A stretch of DNA of 35,547 bases from Hyphomicrobiales bacterium (GCA_900465665.1 UBJO01000038.1:1-35547); one strand, 5' to 3'; positions 16,680 through 24,242 are shown, numbered from the stretch's first letter. Program-made: numbers and translations. The notes: a model not told the origin generated them from the sequence alone.

Positions 16680-17570
16680 TCAGCCCTCGAAGTAAGCATG
16701 TCGGTCGAGATCGGCGATCAGCCCCTGATGTTTGGGCTCCCAGCCGAGCGTTTCCCGCGTCCAGGCGCTGGACGCCCGGTTGTTGATTGACGCGAAATGC
16801 GTGAACCAGCCGAAATGCTCCGCAGCCTCTTCAGTCGACTTTGAGACGACAGGCAGGCCAAGCCGCTTGCCGATGACACCAGCGATCTCGCGAAACGGAA
16901 TCCCCTCCTCCGCCACGCCATGGTAACGCGCGCCCGCTTGCGCCTTCTCCAGCGCCAGCCGATAGAGGCTGCCGGTATCGAGACGATGCACCGCCGGCCA
17001 ATGGTTCATGCCGTCGCCGATATAGGCCGAGACGCCCTTCTCGCGCGCGAGGCCGATGACGATAGGCACGAAGCCATGGTCGCCATCGCCGTGTACCGAA
17101 GGCGGAAGGCGGACCACCGAGGCGCTGAGGCGATCCGGCACCATGGAGAGCGCCGCCTTCTCCGAGACGCGCGGAATGGCCGCCGACGAGGGTGCTGCCA
17201 TCTCTTCCGTGGCGACCGCGCCCGGCGCCAGCAGACCCGTCCCCGAGGTCACGACCATGTGCCGACCGGTGCCCGAGAGCACCTTGCCCATCGCCTCGAT
17301 GGCGCGCCCGTCGATCTCGCAATTCTCCTTGAACTTGGAGAAGTCGTGGATGAAGCCCGTGTGGATCACGCCATCGCAGGCATCAGCCCCCCGACGCAGA
17401 CTGTCGAGATCCTCTAGATCGCCGCGATGAACCTTTGCCCCCGCAGCCTCCAGCGACGCGGCCGAAGCATCCGAGCGGGCGAGACCGAGCACCTGATGGC
17501 CGGCCTGAATGAGATCCTGAACGACGGCCGAGCCGACAAAGCCGGTGGCACCGGTAACGAAAACGCGCAT
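16680..17570 (-). CDS. Atypical extended SDR (NAD(P)-dependent epimerase/dehydratase-like)
   Basis: A 296-residue Rossmann-fold oxidoreductase. The nucleotide motif GATGFVG (7-13) starts the protein, followed by the acidic DLED segment and VVRLPPSVHGDGDHGFVP. The usual YxxxK catalytic pair is not intact: where it is expected the sequence is RVSEK, with Arg in the Tyr position, as in a subgroup of atypical extended SDRs. The substrate is unknown. Start choice: ATGACCATG offers two starts; AAGGAG lies directly against the first and 6 nt before the second, so 17570 is used. It diverges from the AraC regulator (141 nt between starts), which probably controls it. Confidence 0.87.
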   Translation of the reverse strand: MRVFVTGATGFVGSAVVQDLIQAGHQVLGLARSDASAASLEAAGAKVHRGDLEDLDSLRRGADACDGVIHTGFIHDFSKFKENCEIDGRAIEAMGKVLSGTGRHMVVTSGTGLLAPGAVATEEMAAPSSAAIPRVSEKAALSMVPDRLSASVVRLPPSVHGDGDHGFVPIVIGLAREKGVSAYIGDGMNHWPAVHRLDTGSLYRLALEKAQAGARYHGVAEEGIPFREIAGVIGKRLGLPVVSKSTEEAAEHFGWFTHFASINNRASSAWTRETLGWEPKHQGLIADLDRHAYFEG

Positions 17571-17648
17571 GGTCATCTCCTTGCTTGCTGCGACGCGCCC
17601 GCCGATGCGAACATGTCGAGTGCGGGCGTGTCGAGGAAAAGCTAGGGC

Positions 17649-17676
17649 CTTGAGGCGATACGGTCCATGTTATATT
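17649..17676 (+). promoter_or_regulatory. Predicted promoter of the AraC regulator gene
   Basis: CTTGAG (17649-17654), 16-nt spacer, TATATT (17671-17676). The predicted start, near 17683, falls on the first of two GTCCGGA boxes. Confidence 0.4.
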
Positions 17677-17704
17677 GTCCGGAATATCTTTGCGATCGTC
17701 CGGA
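17677..17704 (+). promoter_or_regulatory. Two GTCCGGA boxes 21 bp apart, candidate operator
   Basis: GTCCGGA at 17677-17683 and 17698-17704 are identical and on the same helix face (21 bp is two turns). The first also sits in ATATT-N6-AATAT (17672-17687). The second overlaps the GGAG ribosome site of the AraC gene. The position suggests repression or autoregulation by the AraC protein, which typically binds direct repeats. Confidence 0.45.
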
Positions 17705-17711
17705 GTTTTCA

Positions 17712-18644
17712 ATGGACCCTCTGTCAAACGTGCTCTCGTTGCTGAAGCCGCAGAACTATCTCTCCGCCGGCATGGAGGCGGGCGGCGATTGGGCGATCCA
17801 GTTTCCAGACCAGCAAGGCGGCATCAAGTGCGGCGCTATCGTGTCGGGCTCCTGCTGGCTCAGCGTCGAGGGAGTGGAAGATGCCGTACATCTGCGCCCC
17901 GGCGACAGCTTTCTGCTCCCGCGCGGCCGGCCGTTTAGGCTGGCGACCGATCTCGCGCTCGAACCGACCCCGGCCGCCACGATATTCCTCGGCCCACGCA
18001 AGGATGGCATCGTCTCGCTCAACGATGGCCGCGATTTCTCGATCGTCAGCTGCCGCTTCGGCCTTGCCGGCAGTCATGCCGACATCCTGCTGAAAATGCT
18101 GCCGCCCATCGTGCTGCTACGCGACGAGCAGAGCCAGGCGGCCTTGCGCTTTGCCGTGGAGCAGATGATGCAGGAACTGCGCGCGCCGCAGCCGGGCGGC
18201 TTCCTGATCGTCGAGCACCTCGCCCATATGATCCTCGTGCAGGCCCTGCGGCTGCATCTGGCCGATCGCTCAAACACCGGCGTCGGCTGGCTCTTCGCGC
18301 TGGCCGACCGGCAGATGAGTGCTGCGATATCGGCGATCCACGACAGCCCGGCCGAACGCTGGACCCTGCAGGCGCTTGCCGCGCACGCCGGCATGTCGCG
18401 CTCCACATTCGCGCAGAAATTCAGGGAAACGGTCGGCACCTCGCCGATGGAGTATCTGGCGCAATGGCGCATGCTGCTGGCAGGCAACCGGCTGGAGAAT
18501 TCGCGCGACCCGATCTCGGTCATCGCGCCCTCGCTCGGCTACGAGTCCGAGGCGGCCTTCAGCACGGCATTCAAGCGGATCATGGGCTGCTCGCCCCGGC
18601 AATATGTCCGCGACCGCCCCAAAATGGCGACGGCGCTTTCATAA
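17712..18644 (+). CDS. AraC-family transcriptional regulator with cupin sensor
   Basis: A 310-residue regulator. The N-terminal half (about 10-180) is an AraC-binding cupin domain of the Cupin_6 type (CGAIVSGSCWLSVEG, LRPGDSFLLPRGRPF), common in regulators next to oxidoreductases. The C-terminal half has the paired AraC helix-turn-helix: WTLQALAAHAGMSRSTFAQKFRETVGTSPMEYLAQWRM-like first helix pair, then SVIAPSLGYESEAAFSTAFKRIMGCSPRQY. The ATG at 17712 has GGAG 6 nt upstream and is preferred over the ATG at 17667, which lies in the promoter. It diverges from the SDR gene, the most likely target. The inducer is unknown. It ends 30 nt from convergent yhhQ. Confidence 0.92.
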   Translation: MDPLSNVLSLLKPQNYLSAGMEAGGDWAIQFPDQQGGIKCGAIVSGSCWLSVEGVEDAVHLRPGDSFLLPRGRPFRLATDLALEPTPAATIFLGPRKDGIVSLNDGRDFSIVSCRFGLAGSHADILLKMLPPIVLLRDEQSQAALRFAVEQMMQELRAPQPGGFLIVEHLAHMILVQALRLHLADRSNTGVGWLFALADRQMSAAISAIHDSPAERWTLQALAAHAGMSRSTFAQKFRETVGTSPMEYLAQWRMLLAGNRLENSRDPISVIAPSLGYESEAAFSTAFKRIMGCSPRQYVRDRPKMATALS

Positions 18645-18674
18645 TGAAGCGCCGCCGTTGGATTGTATCGAGGA

Positions 18675-19313
18675 TCAGCTGGCCGCGCGGGCGCCCTGCA
18701 TCGGCCTGAGCACGCTCATCAGCGCGCCGTAGGGCAGAAGCATTACGAGACCGACCAGCAGCTTCACCCAGAAATCGCCGATCGCCCAGGAGATCCAACG
18801 CGGCGCCTCGGCGGCGAAAACGCCGAGAACAGGCGACGCCTCGAGCGCGAACGGCTCGTTCGGACCGAGGAAGACGAAGAAGGCCGCGAACGACAGCGAG
18901 AAAAAGATCACCGTATCGAGCATCGAGCCCAGCAGCGAGCCGACCAGCGGCGCACGCCACCAGGCCTGACGGCGCAGCCGGTTGAACAGCGCGATATCGA
19001 GCAGCTGGCCGGCGAGATACGCCGTACCAGAAGCGATTGCGATGCGCGGCACCGATGTGAAGAAGGAGAGCGCCACGCCGACGAGGAAGCCGGCGAACAC
19101 CACCTTGCGCGCCGCCTGCGGTCCGAACTGACGGTTGGTGAGATCGGTGATCAGGAAGGCGACCGGATAGGTGAAGGCACCCCAGGTGAGCAGATCGGCG
19201 AGATTGACGCCTGCGAACGTGACGTTCAGCGGAAACTGCACGAGGAAGTTCGACGAGACGACGACAAGCGTCATCAGGGCGACGTAGATAAGGGTATAGC
19301 GCGTCTGAAGCAT
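18675..19313 (-). CDS. yhhQ: VUT-family queuosine-precursor transporter
   Basis: A 212-residue inner-membrane protein with about six hydrophobic helices, matching COG1738/YhhQ, which imports 7-cyano- or 7-aminomethyl-7-deazaguanine for tRNA queuosine synthesis. Typical features: an early SNFLVQFPL segment, LTWGAFTYPVAFLITDLTNRQFG with the conserved Asp-Leu-Thr-Asn, and SLLGSMLDTVIFFSLSF. The in-frame ATG at 19364 lies in the rpmB terminator, so the start is 19313, where AGGA is 7 nt upstream, separated by an A-run. The gene follows rpmB on the same strand but is isolated from it by a strong terminator. Confidence 0.92.
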   Translation of the reverse strand: MLQTRYTLIYVALMTLVVVSSNFLVQFPLNVTFAGVNLADLLTWGAFTYPVAFLITDLTNRQFGPQAARKVVFAGFLVGVALSFFTSVPRIAIASGTAYLAGQLLDIALFNRLRRQAWWRAPLVGSLLGSMLDTVIFFSLSFAAFFVFLGPNEPFALEASPVLGVFAAEAPRWISWAIGDFWVKLLVGLVMLLPYGALMSVLRPMQGARAAS

Positions 19314-19339
19314 TTTTTTATCCTGGGGTATGCCACCAG
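19314..19339 (-). promoter_or_regulatory. Hairpin plus A-tract leader of yhhQ, candidate preQ1-type riboswitch
   Basis: Reading the minus strand toward the start codon: CTGG (19336-19339), TGGCATA, CCCCAG (19323-19328), GAT, then six A directly before ATG. A hairpin of CTGG/CCAG plus GG/CC is followed by an A-rich tail, and the AGGA ribosome site begins inside the 3' arm. This resembles the minimal preQ1-I layout (short hairpin plus A-rich single strand at the ribosome site), and yhhQ genes are known preQ1 riboswitch targets. The match is by eye and key aptamer positions are not verified. Confidence 0.3.
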
Positions 19340-19362
19340 TTGGAGGGACAGTCCGGCAAAGC

Positions 19363-19397
19363 AAAAGGCTTGAACGGCATTACCGTGCAAGCCTTTT
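19363..19397 (-). terminator. Rho-independent terminator of rpmB
   Basis: Fifteen-base arms AAAAGGCTTGAACGG (19363-19377) and CCGTGCAAGCCTTTT (19383-19397) pair with a single mismatch around a 5-nt loop, 30 nt after the rpmB stop. On the minus strand the stem ends in TTTT followed by GCTTT. Confidence 0.85.
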
Positions 19398-19427
19398 GAA
19401 GCCGTATAGCTTTAAGTCGGTTGTTGC

Positions 19428-19727
19428 TTAGGCAGCAACAGCCGTTTCAGCGGTCTTCTTGACGATCTGGCGGCGCAGCAGACGAGCGCGCATCGACAGT
19501 TCGTTTTCGCTTGCCTTGATGAGGAAAGCATCGAGACCACCGCGATGCTCGACGGTACGCAGAGCAGCAGCCGAAACGCGAAGACGGTAACGCTGGCCGA
19601 GCGCGTCGGAGATCAGCGTAACCTGGCACAGGTTCGGGAGGAACCGGCGCTTGGTCTTGTTGTTGGCATGGCTGACATTGTTGCCAACGAGGACTGCCTT
19701 GCCGGTCAATTCGCACATGCGGGACAT
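19428..19727 (-). CDS. rpmB: 50S ribosomal protein L28
   Basis: A 99-residue ribosomal protein of the large subunit. It begins [19 protein letters not shown] with the conserved [17 protein letters not shown] block that defines bL28, then [22 protein letters not shown]. The C-terminal Lys/Arg-rich extension to about 99 residues is usual in Alphaproteobacteria. The start at 19727 has AGGTG 5 nt upstream; the open frame to 19844 is leader, not protein. It is a monocistronic unit with a strong promoter at 19821-19849 and a terminator at 19363-19397. A small 6-bp hairpin (19423-19439) spans the stop codon. Confidence 0.97.
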   Translation of the reverse strand: MSRMCELTGKAVLVGNNVSHANNKTKRRFLPNLCQVTLISDALGQRYRLRVSAAALRTVEHRGGLDAFLIKASENELSMRARLLRRQIVKKTAETAVAA

Positions 19728-19820
19728 GGGACACCTATTCTTGTTTTTCTCGGCCATCGATTGCCGACCCGCGCAAAGTCGAGCTTGCAATCCATCAGGC
19801 CATGATTGGAAAGTTGCGGT

Positions 19821-19849
19821 TCTATAATCAGACAGACCGTGCACGTCAA
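19821..19849 (-). promoter_or_regulatory. Strong predicted rpmB promoter
   Basis: On the minus strand: TTGACG (19849-19844), 17-nt spacer, TATAGA (19826-19821). It is the best housekeeping promoter in the window, as expected for a ribosomal protein gene, and gives an untranslated leader of roughly 85-90 nt. Confidence 0.7.
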
Positions 19850-19986
19850 GCCAAACCTTGGCCTTTCCGGCGATTCAGTCCAAAAGCCTCGCAATTCCGT
19901 CAAAAAGCTTTTGTTCTCTAAAGGCCACGACAGGCGTATAGACCGTATCTCGCGACCTGACCAGCGCACCGAACAAGGTTCAATTC

Positions 19987-20763
19987 ATGGCTCATTGGGG
20001 CAAACGCATTTTCATTTCCGCCTTGGCGGGCCTGATGGCCATTCCGGCAGGCGCCGCCGAGGTCGTGCATCATACCGAATACAAGGTCGCGCTCGGCATC
20101 ATCACCATCGCCCGCGCCGCCTTCATGACCCGTATCGAGGACGACAAGACCTATCGCGTCTCCGGCGACATCAGCTCCGCCGGCCTCGCCGATCTTGTCA
20201 CCACCATCTCGGCCAAGACCAGCGTCGATGGCCGGCTGCGCGGCAACCGCATGCAGGCGGACCATTATCTGCTCTATTACAAGAGCGGCAAGCGCGCCCG
20301 CACCTATGATGTCCGCTACTCCAACGGCAACATCACCTCGACGACGGTGAAGCCGCCGCGCCAGCCGCCGAAGAACTGGGTCAACGTTCCGGCCTCGGAC
20401 ATGCGCGCCGTGCTCGACCCCATTTCCGGCCTGATCTTCCCCGCCGACACCAATGTCTGCGCGCAGAAACTGCCGATCTATGACGGCGAGATGCGCATGG
20501 ACCTTGTGCTGTCGCCGAGCGGATCAAAGGATTTCTCCACGCAAGGCTTCACCGGCAAGGCCACCGTCTGCAACGTGCGCTTCGTGCCGCGCTCGGGCTA
20601 CAAGAAGGGCCGCAGCGACATCGAGTATCTGAGCAAGAGCAGCCGCATGGAAATATGGTTTGCCAAGGCCGATGCGGCCAACGTCATAGCGCCTGTCTTC
20701 GTTCGTATCCCGACCCAATACGGGCCGGTGACCATCACGGCGGTGAAGTACAGCGCAAGCTGA
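19987..20763 (+). CDS. Exported DUF3108-family protein
   Basis: A 258-residue protein with a signal peptide (about 1-23: KRIFISALAGLMAIPAGAA, cleavage after AGA or GAA). The mature chain has the DUF3108 pattern of extended beta strands: TEYKVALGIITIARAAF, YRVSGDISSAGLADLV, ADHYLLYYKSGKRARTYDVRY and MEIWFAKADAANVIAPVFVRIPT. The family is thought to be periplasmic and beta-rich, but its function is unknown. The two Cys of the mature chain (in NVCAQ and TVCNVRF) could form a disulphide. It is divergent from rpmB, as in other rhizobia, and has its own terminator at 20807-20826. Confidence 0.87.
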   Translation: MAHWGKRIFISALAGLMAIPAGAAEVVHHTEYKVALGIITIARAAFMTRIEDDKTYRVSGDISSAGLADLVTTISAKTSVDGRLRGNRMQADHYLLYYKSGKRARTYDVRYSNGNITSTTVKPPRQPPKNWVNVPASDMRAVLDPISGLIFPADTNVCAQKLPIYDGEMRMDLVLSPSGSKDFSTQGFTGKATVCNVRFVPRSGYKKGRSDIEYLSKSSRMEIWFAKADAANVIAPVFVRIPTQYGPVTITAVKYSAS

Positions 20764-20806
20764 CGGAGCGGCTTGGACCGCGTTAAGTGCGCCCCACAAA
20801 TGAAAA

Positions 20807-20826
20807 GTGCGGCAATCATGCCGCAC
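20807..20826 (+). terminator. Terminator of the DUF3108 gene
   Basis: GTGCGGCA-ATCA-TGCCGCAC, perfect 8-bp stem with a 4-nt loop, followed by CTCTGTTTCT. It lies 43 nt past the stop. Confidence 0.75.
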
Positions 20827-20873
20827 CTCTGTTTCTGACCTTGATCCCGACGATCCCGAACTTCAAGAACCCA

Positions 20874-20896
20874 GCAGGCGTATCGCGCACGCCTGC
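20874..20896 (-). terminator. Hairpin downstream of the repeat-protein gene
   Basis: GCAGGCGT-ATCGCGC-ACGCCTGC, perfect 8-bp stem with a 7-nt loop, 74 nt beyond the minus-strand stop. No T-run follows, so it may act with the DUF3108 terminator to separate the convergent genes. Confidence 0.45.
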
Positions 20897-20970
20897 CTGT
20901 TGGTGATTAGGCGGCGCGATACTCGCTGCTTGGGAGACATCTCGCAACCGGATCGCCGGGCGAGCGTCGC

Positions 20971-21702
20971 TTAGCGCATTGCGATGACCATCTTGCAGAG
21001 CTTGACGAGGCTGCCGTCGAAGCCGCCGCCGCCGCCGGCCAGGATATCCTTGCAGCGAACCTTCATCTTCGCCCGGTCGCCGGCCGACATGTCGTTGAAG
21101 GCCTGGAGCTGCCGGCTATTCATGTTGTTGAGGCTGTTGCGCCCGTTGGTTCCATTGGTGCCATTGGTACCATTGTTGCCGTTGGTCGGGTCGTTCGGGT
21201 TCTGCGGATCATCGGTTCCCGGCAGGCCGAGATTGAGGTTCAGCAGCGTGTTGGTGCCGAGAGCCACCTTTGCCTTGGCCCCCAGCAGGCTGGAGCCGCC
21301 GACATTGGCGTTGACGCCCGTGTTGAGGCCGCGCGATCCGCCGACGCTCGCGGTGTTGCTGACGCCGAGGCCGCCACCGCTTCCACCACCTATAGAGGTG
21401 TTCGTGCCGACACCACTGGAGCCGCCGACCGACGCCGAGACGCCGAGGCCACCGCTTGATGTACTACCAACGTTTGCATTGACCCCACTGGAGCCGCCGA
21501 CCGATGCGGTTGCAACGGAACCGCTGCCACCGACCGTCGCATTCACACCGCTGGCACCGCCGAGCGATACGCTGAGCCCATTGCTGGTCCCGATGCTGAG
21601 ACCATTGCTGCCGCCGACGTCAAAGGCGCTCGCGGGCAGCGGAGCCAGCAAAGCGGCGCAACTTACGGCCAGAACAGCGTATTTCGATGCATTAAAGTTC
21701 AT
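20971..21702 (-). CDS. Secreted Gly/Ser/Asn-rich repeat protein
   Basis: A 243-residue exported protein of unknown function. Signal peptide 1-26 (cleavage after ASA). Residues 27-150 are a Gly/Ser/Val/Asn low-complexity domain with alternating small-hydrophobic and polar residues; units beginning ASVGGS recur at 66, 90 and 118, a period of 24-28. A linker (163-188) has DDPQNPNDPTN then NGT repeats. The C-terminal 55 residues form a distinct, probably folded unit (MNSRQLQAFNDMSAGDRAKMKVRC) with two Cys (217, 236) that could pair. GGAGG 5 nt before the ATG at 21702 fixes the start. The repeat part could form a beta-helix or amyloid-like surface fibre; this is inference. I recognise no named family. 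Confidence 0.85.
   Translation of the reverse strand: MNFNASKYAVLAVSCAALLAPLPASAFDVGGSNGLSIGTSNGLSVSLGGASGVNATVGGSGSVATASVGGSSGVNANVGSTSSGGLGVSASVGGSSGVGTNTSIGGGSGGGLGVSNTASVGGSRGLNTGVNANVGGSSLLGAKAKVALGTNTLLNLNLGLPGTDDPQNPNDPTNGNNGTNGTNGTNGRNSLNNMNSRQLQAFNDMSAGDRAKMKVRCKDILAGGGGGFDGSLVKLCKMVIAMR
21139..21186 (-). repeat. Asn-Gly-Thr/Asn codon repeat
   Basis: Degenerate 9-bp units (plus-strand TTGGTNCCA type) encode the NGNNGTNGTNGTNG run of the secreted repeat protein. Such units change copy number by slippage. Confidence 0.6.
21413..21504 (-). repeat. 20-bp direct repeat inside the repeat-protein gene
   Basis: CCACTGGAGCCGCCGACCGA occurs at 21413-21432 and 21485-21504, exactly 72 bp (24 codons) apart. 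It encodes the SVGGSSGV core of two successive protein repeats; near-identity at DNA level points to recent duplication. Confidence 0.85.
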
Positions 21703-21937
21703 TCCAACCTCCACGAGATGCTGCCGGGCCCAATGCCCAGGCAGTCGAAACCAATGAAGGGAAGCGCGCATTCCCGAAGCGGCGGTCTGTAACCGAGAGT
21801 GGAAGCCAGCCCGCCTCTACATGAAAACAAGAATATGCGTAAATTCTAACATTTCAATGTGTTTCGCGTATAGGTTTTGTAAGCCTCGCAAGACGGATAA
21901 TATATTATGAATAGCTAATGCAAAATACATGCACAAC

Positions 21938-21955
21938 CGGAGACATATGCCTCCG
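21938..21955. promoter_or_regulatory. 18-bp near-palindrome, possible operator
   Basis: CGGAG-A-CATATG-C-CTCCG is symmetric except for one A/C pair. It lies about 236 nt upstream of the repeat-protein start, in AT-rich surroundings; its role is unknown. Confidence 0.3.
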
Positions 21956-22105
21956 TAAATGGGACGGATTGCAGCAGGATGAGACGGCCAGGTGGAATGA
22001 GGCGAAACAGGGGCGTGCGATGTGTACCCGTTCTGGAATATAAGCGCCGATTTATACAATCAAGGATACACATTCCATCATTTACCTCGCGCGCCAAAAT
22101 GAAAC

Positions 22106-22135
22106 GGCCGGCACCGCCTTTCAGCAATGCCGGCC
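22106..22135 (-). terminator. Terminator of the chemoreceptor gene
   Basis: GGCCGGCA and TGCCGGCC, perfect 8-bp arms with a 14-nt loop, 25 nt after the stop. On the minus strand GTTTCATTTTGG follows. A second perfect hairpin, ATTCTGAT-N6-ATCAGAAT (22145-22166), overlaps the stop codon itself. Confidence 0.65.
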
Positions 22136-22159
22136 TTCTCGATCATTCTGATATGACGA

Positions 22160-23917
22160 TCAGAATTCTTCCCAGCTGTCCGCCACCGGCGCCGCCATGC
22201 CGTGGGCTCTCGCCACACGCGAGACCAGATGCAGGGCCGGCGAGCTCTGCGCCGCCCTGGACGGCGGCCTGATGGCATAGGCCTCGCTCAGCTTGAACTG
22301 TGCGATCAGCCCGCGCAGCGTCTCGGCCTCGGCCGCCAGCTTGTGACTTGCCGCCGTGCTCTCCTCGACCATGGCAGCGTTCTGCTGCGTGGATTGATCG
22401 AGCTGGTTGACCGCCTGATTGATCTCCTTCAGCCCCGTCGCCTGCTCCTTTGAGCCCTCGACGATCGCCACGACATTGACATTGATGTCGTTGACCTGGC
22501 TGACGATGGTCTCCAGCGCCTTGCCGGTCTGCCCGACCAGATCGACCCCGTTGCGCACCAGCTCGCTGGACTTGGTGATCAGAGACTTGATCTCCTTGGC
22601 CGCACTGGCGGAGCGCTGCGCCAGTTCACGCACCTCCTGCGCCACGACCGCGAAACCCTTGCCCGCCTCGCCCGCGCGCGCCGCCTCGACACCGGCGTTG
22701 AGAGCAAGAAGATTTGTCTGGAACGCGATGTCGTCGATCACGCCGATGATATTGGTGATCTCACGAGACGACTGCTCGATCTGGTCCATCGCCGCCACGG
22801 CGCTGCGAACGACCTGACCGGATTGCTCCGCCCCCTTCTTGGTCTGGGAAACCAGCTTGCCGGCCTCGTCGGCGCGGTGGCTGGAATCGTTGACCGTTGT
22901 GGTGATCTCCTCCAGCGCCGCCGCCGTCTCCTCGACGGAGGCCGCCTGCTGTTCCGTGCGCTTCGAGAAGGAATCGGCCGTCGAGCCGATCTCGCGGGAA
23001 CCGGCAGCGATCGCGTGCGCGTTCTCGCCGACGGTCTTCATCGTCTCCGAGAGCCGCGCGATCGTCGCGTTGAAGTCATGCCGCAGCTGCTCCATCGAGG
23101 GCACGAAGGCGGTCTCCACCGTCTTCGTCAGATCACCCTCGGAAAGCCCGCGCAACGCCTGCCCAAGCAGGCTGATGGCGCTCATGCGCTGCGTCACGTC
23201 GGTGGCGAACTTCACCACCTTGTAGACGCGGCCATTGGCATCCGTGATCGGGTTATAAGCCGCCTGGATCCAGATCTCCTTGCCGCCCTTGCCATAGCGA
23301 ACGAACTCGTTGGCAATGAACTCGCCAGCCGCCAGCCGGCGCCAGAAGTTGGCGTATTCCTCGGTGCGCGCGTAGGACGGCTCGCAGAACATGCTGTGAT
23401 GCTTGCCGACGATCTCATTCAGCGAATAGCCGAGACCGTTGCAGAAGTTTTCGTTGGCCGTGATGATCTCGCCTGTCGGCTTGAATTCGATGACCGCCTG
23501 CGAACGCGAGATCGCGTCCAGCTTGCCGGCATCCTCGACCGCCTTGTTCTTGGCATCCGTGATGTCGGACGCGAGCTTCACCACCTTGAACGGCTTGCCG
23601 TGTTTGAAAACCGGGTTGTAGGAGGCCTGGATCCAGATCTCACGACCGCCCTTGGCGAGCCGCTTGTAGGCGCCGGCATCATATTCGCCCCGGCCAAGCC
23701 GGGCCCAGAAATCGCGATACTCCTGCGATGCCGCCAGCGCCGGCTCGCAGAACATGCTGTGGTGCTTGCCGACGATGTCGGAAAGGCTGTAGCCGAGAGC
23801 ATTGCAGAAATTCTCGTTCGCCTTCAGCACATTGCCTTTCAGATCGAACTCGATGATTGCTTGCGATTTTGAAATCGCACCGAGGATATATCCCGCATCA
23901 GATGCCAGACCGAACAT
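22160..23917 (-). CDS. Cytoplasmic methyl-accepting chemotaxis protein with two PAS domains
   Basis: A 585-residue chemoreceptor without transmembrane helices. Two tandem PAS domains (about 8-122 and 130-245) are close paralogues, each containing the NENFCN-(A/G)-LGYSL and GKHHSMFCEP blocks and a following PAC segment. A HAMP-like linker (about 250-300) leads to the signalling domain, with the conserved hairpin tip around AFQTNLLALNAGVEAARAGEAGKGFAVVAQEVRELA. The C-terminus ends DSWEEF, matching the xWxxF pentapeptide that tethers CheR/CheB, so it is probably adapted by methylation. The PAS pair suggests sensing of redox, oxygen or a small ligand, like Aer or the rhizobial PAS receptors; the cofactor cannot be told. 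AAGGGG 6 nt before the ATG at 23917 decides the start over 23947. No che genes are nearby. Confidence 0.93.
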   Translation of the reverse strand: MFGLASDAGYILGAISKSQAIIEFDLKGNVLKANENFCNALGYSLSDIVGKHHSMFCEPALAASQEYRDFWARLGRGEYDAGAYKRLAKGGREIWIQASYNPVFKHGKPFKVVKLASDITDAKNKAVEDAGKLDAISRSQAVIEFKPTGEIITANENFCNGLGYSLNEIVGKHHSMFCEPSYARTEEYANFWRRLAAGEFIANEFVRYGKGGKEIWIQAAYNPITDANGRVYKVVKFATDVTQRMSAISLLGQALRGLSEGDLTKTVETAFVPSMEQLRHDFNATIARLSETMKTVGENAHAIAAGSREIGSTADSFSKRTEQQAASVEETAAALEEITTTVNDSSHRADEAGKLVSQTKKGAEQSGQVVRSAVAAMDQIEQSSREITNIIGVIDDIAFQTNLLALNAGVEAARAGEAGKGFAVVAQEVRELAQRSASAAKEIKSLITKSSELVRNGVDLVGQTGKALETIVSQVNDINVNVVAIVEGSKEQATGLKEINQAVNQLDQSTQQNAAMVEESTAASHKLAAEAETLRGLIAQFKLSEAYAIRPPSRAAQSSPALHLVSRVARAHGMAAPVADSWEEF

Positions 23918-24242
23918 TCCCATCCCCTTGCCTGCGACGCCAGCCATTGGCGTTGCGCGTTGTTGCGAGAGGCATCGGGAACGCGTTCCTTCGAAGATCT
24001 ATGGGGCAAATCCTGAGAGAAAATAACAACTATCTCAGATCGCAATCACCGAAGCTCTCACAACCGATGATCATGCCGCGAGAGTTAACGCCGGGTATAC
24101 AACCAATATCTAATTTAAGGTCGCAACCCTGCGAAAACTCATAGTGGATTTCTTATATTTCAGGAACAGCGCGACCGCCCAATGAAAAAGGGCGCCCCGA
24201 GGGACGCCCTTTTGAACATGTCTTCTTTCAAGCCGTAACGGC
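23918..24242. other. Gene-free stretch between chemoreceptor and DUF4167 gene
   Basis: 325 nt without a supportable gene. It holds the upstream region of the chemoreceptor and the DUF4167 terminator (24186-24213). A 15-bp palindrome, AAGCCGT-A-ACGGCTT (24230-24244), covers the DUF4167 stop codon. I could not place a promoter for the chemoreceptor gene. Confidence 0.6.
24186..24213 (-). terminator. Rho-independent terminator of the DUF4167 gene
   Basis: AAAAGGGCG (24186-24194) and CGCCCTTTT (24205-24213) form a perfect 9-bp stem; inside it CCC/GGG extends the pairing. On the minus strand TTTTTC follows. It lies 29 nt after the stop. Confidence 0.85.

Larger units (their letters stand above)
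21703..22159. other. AT-richer gene-free stretch between repeat protein and chemoreceptor
   Basis: No gene recognised in 457 nt; the short frames here lack ribosome sites and family features. Base composition between about 21820 and 22090 is clearly more AT-rich than its surroundings. It contains the upstream region of the repeat-protein gene, a near-palindrome CGGAG-A-CATATG-C-CTCCG (21938-21955) and the chemoreceptor terminator. Confidence 0.6.

Noticed and set aside
21817..22127. Short frames in the AT-rich gap
   Set aside because: They start without ribosome sites and overlap one another on both strands with no recognisable features.
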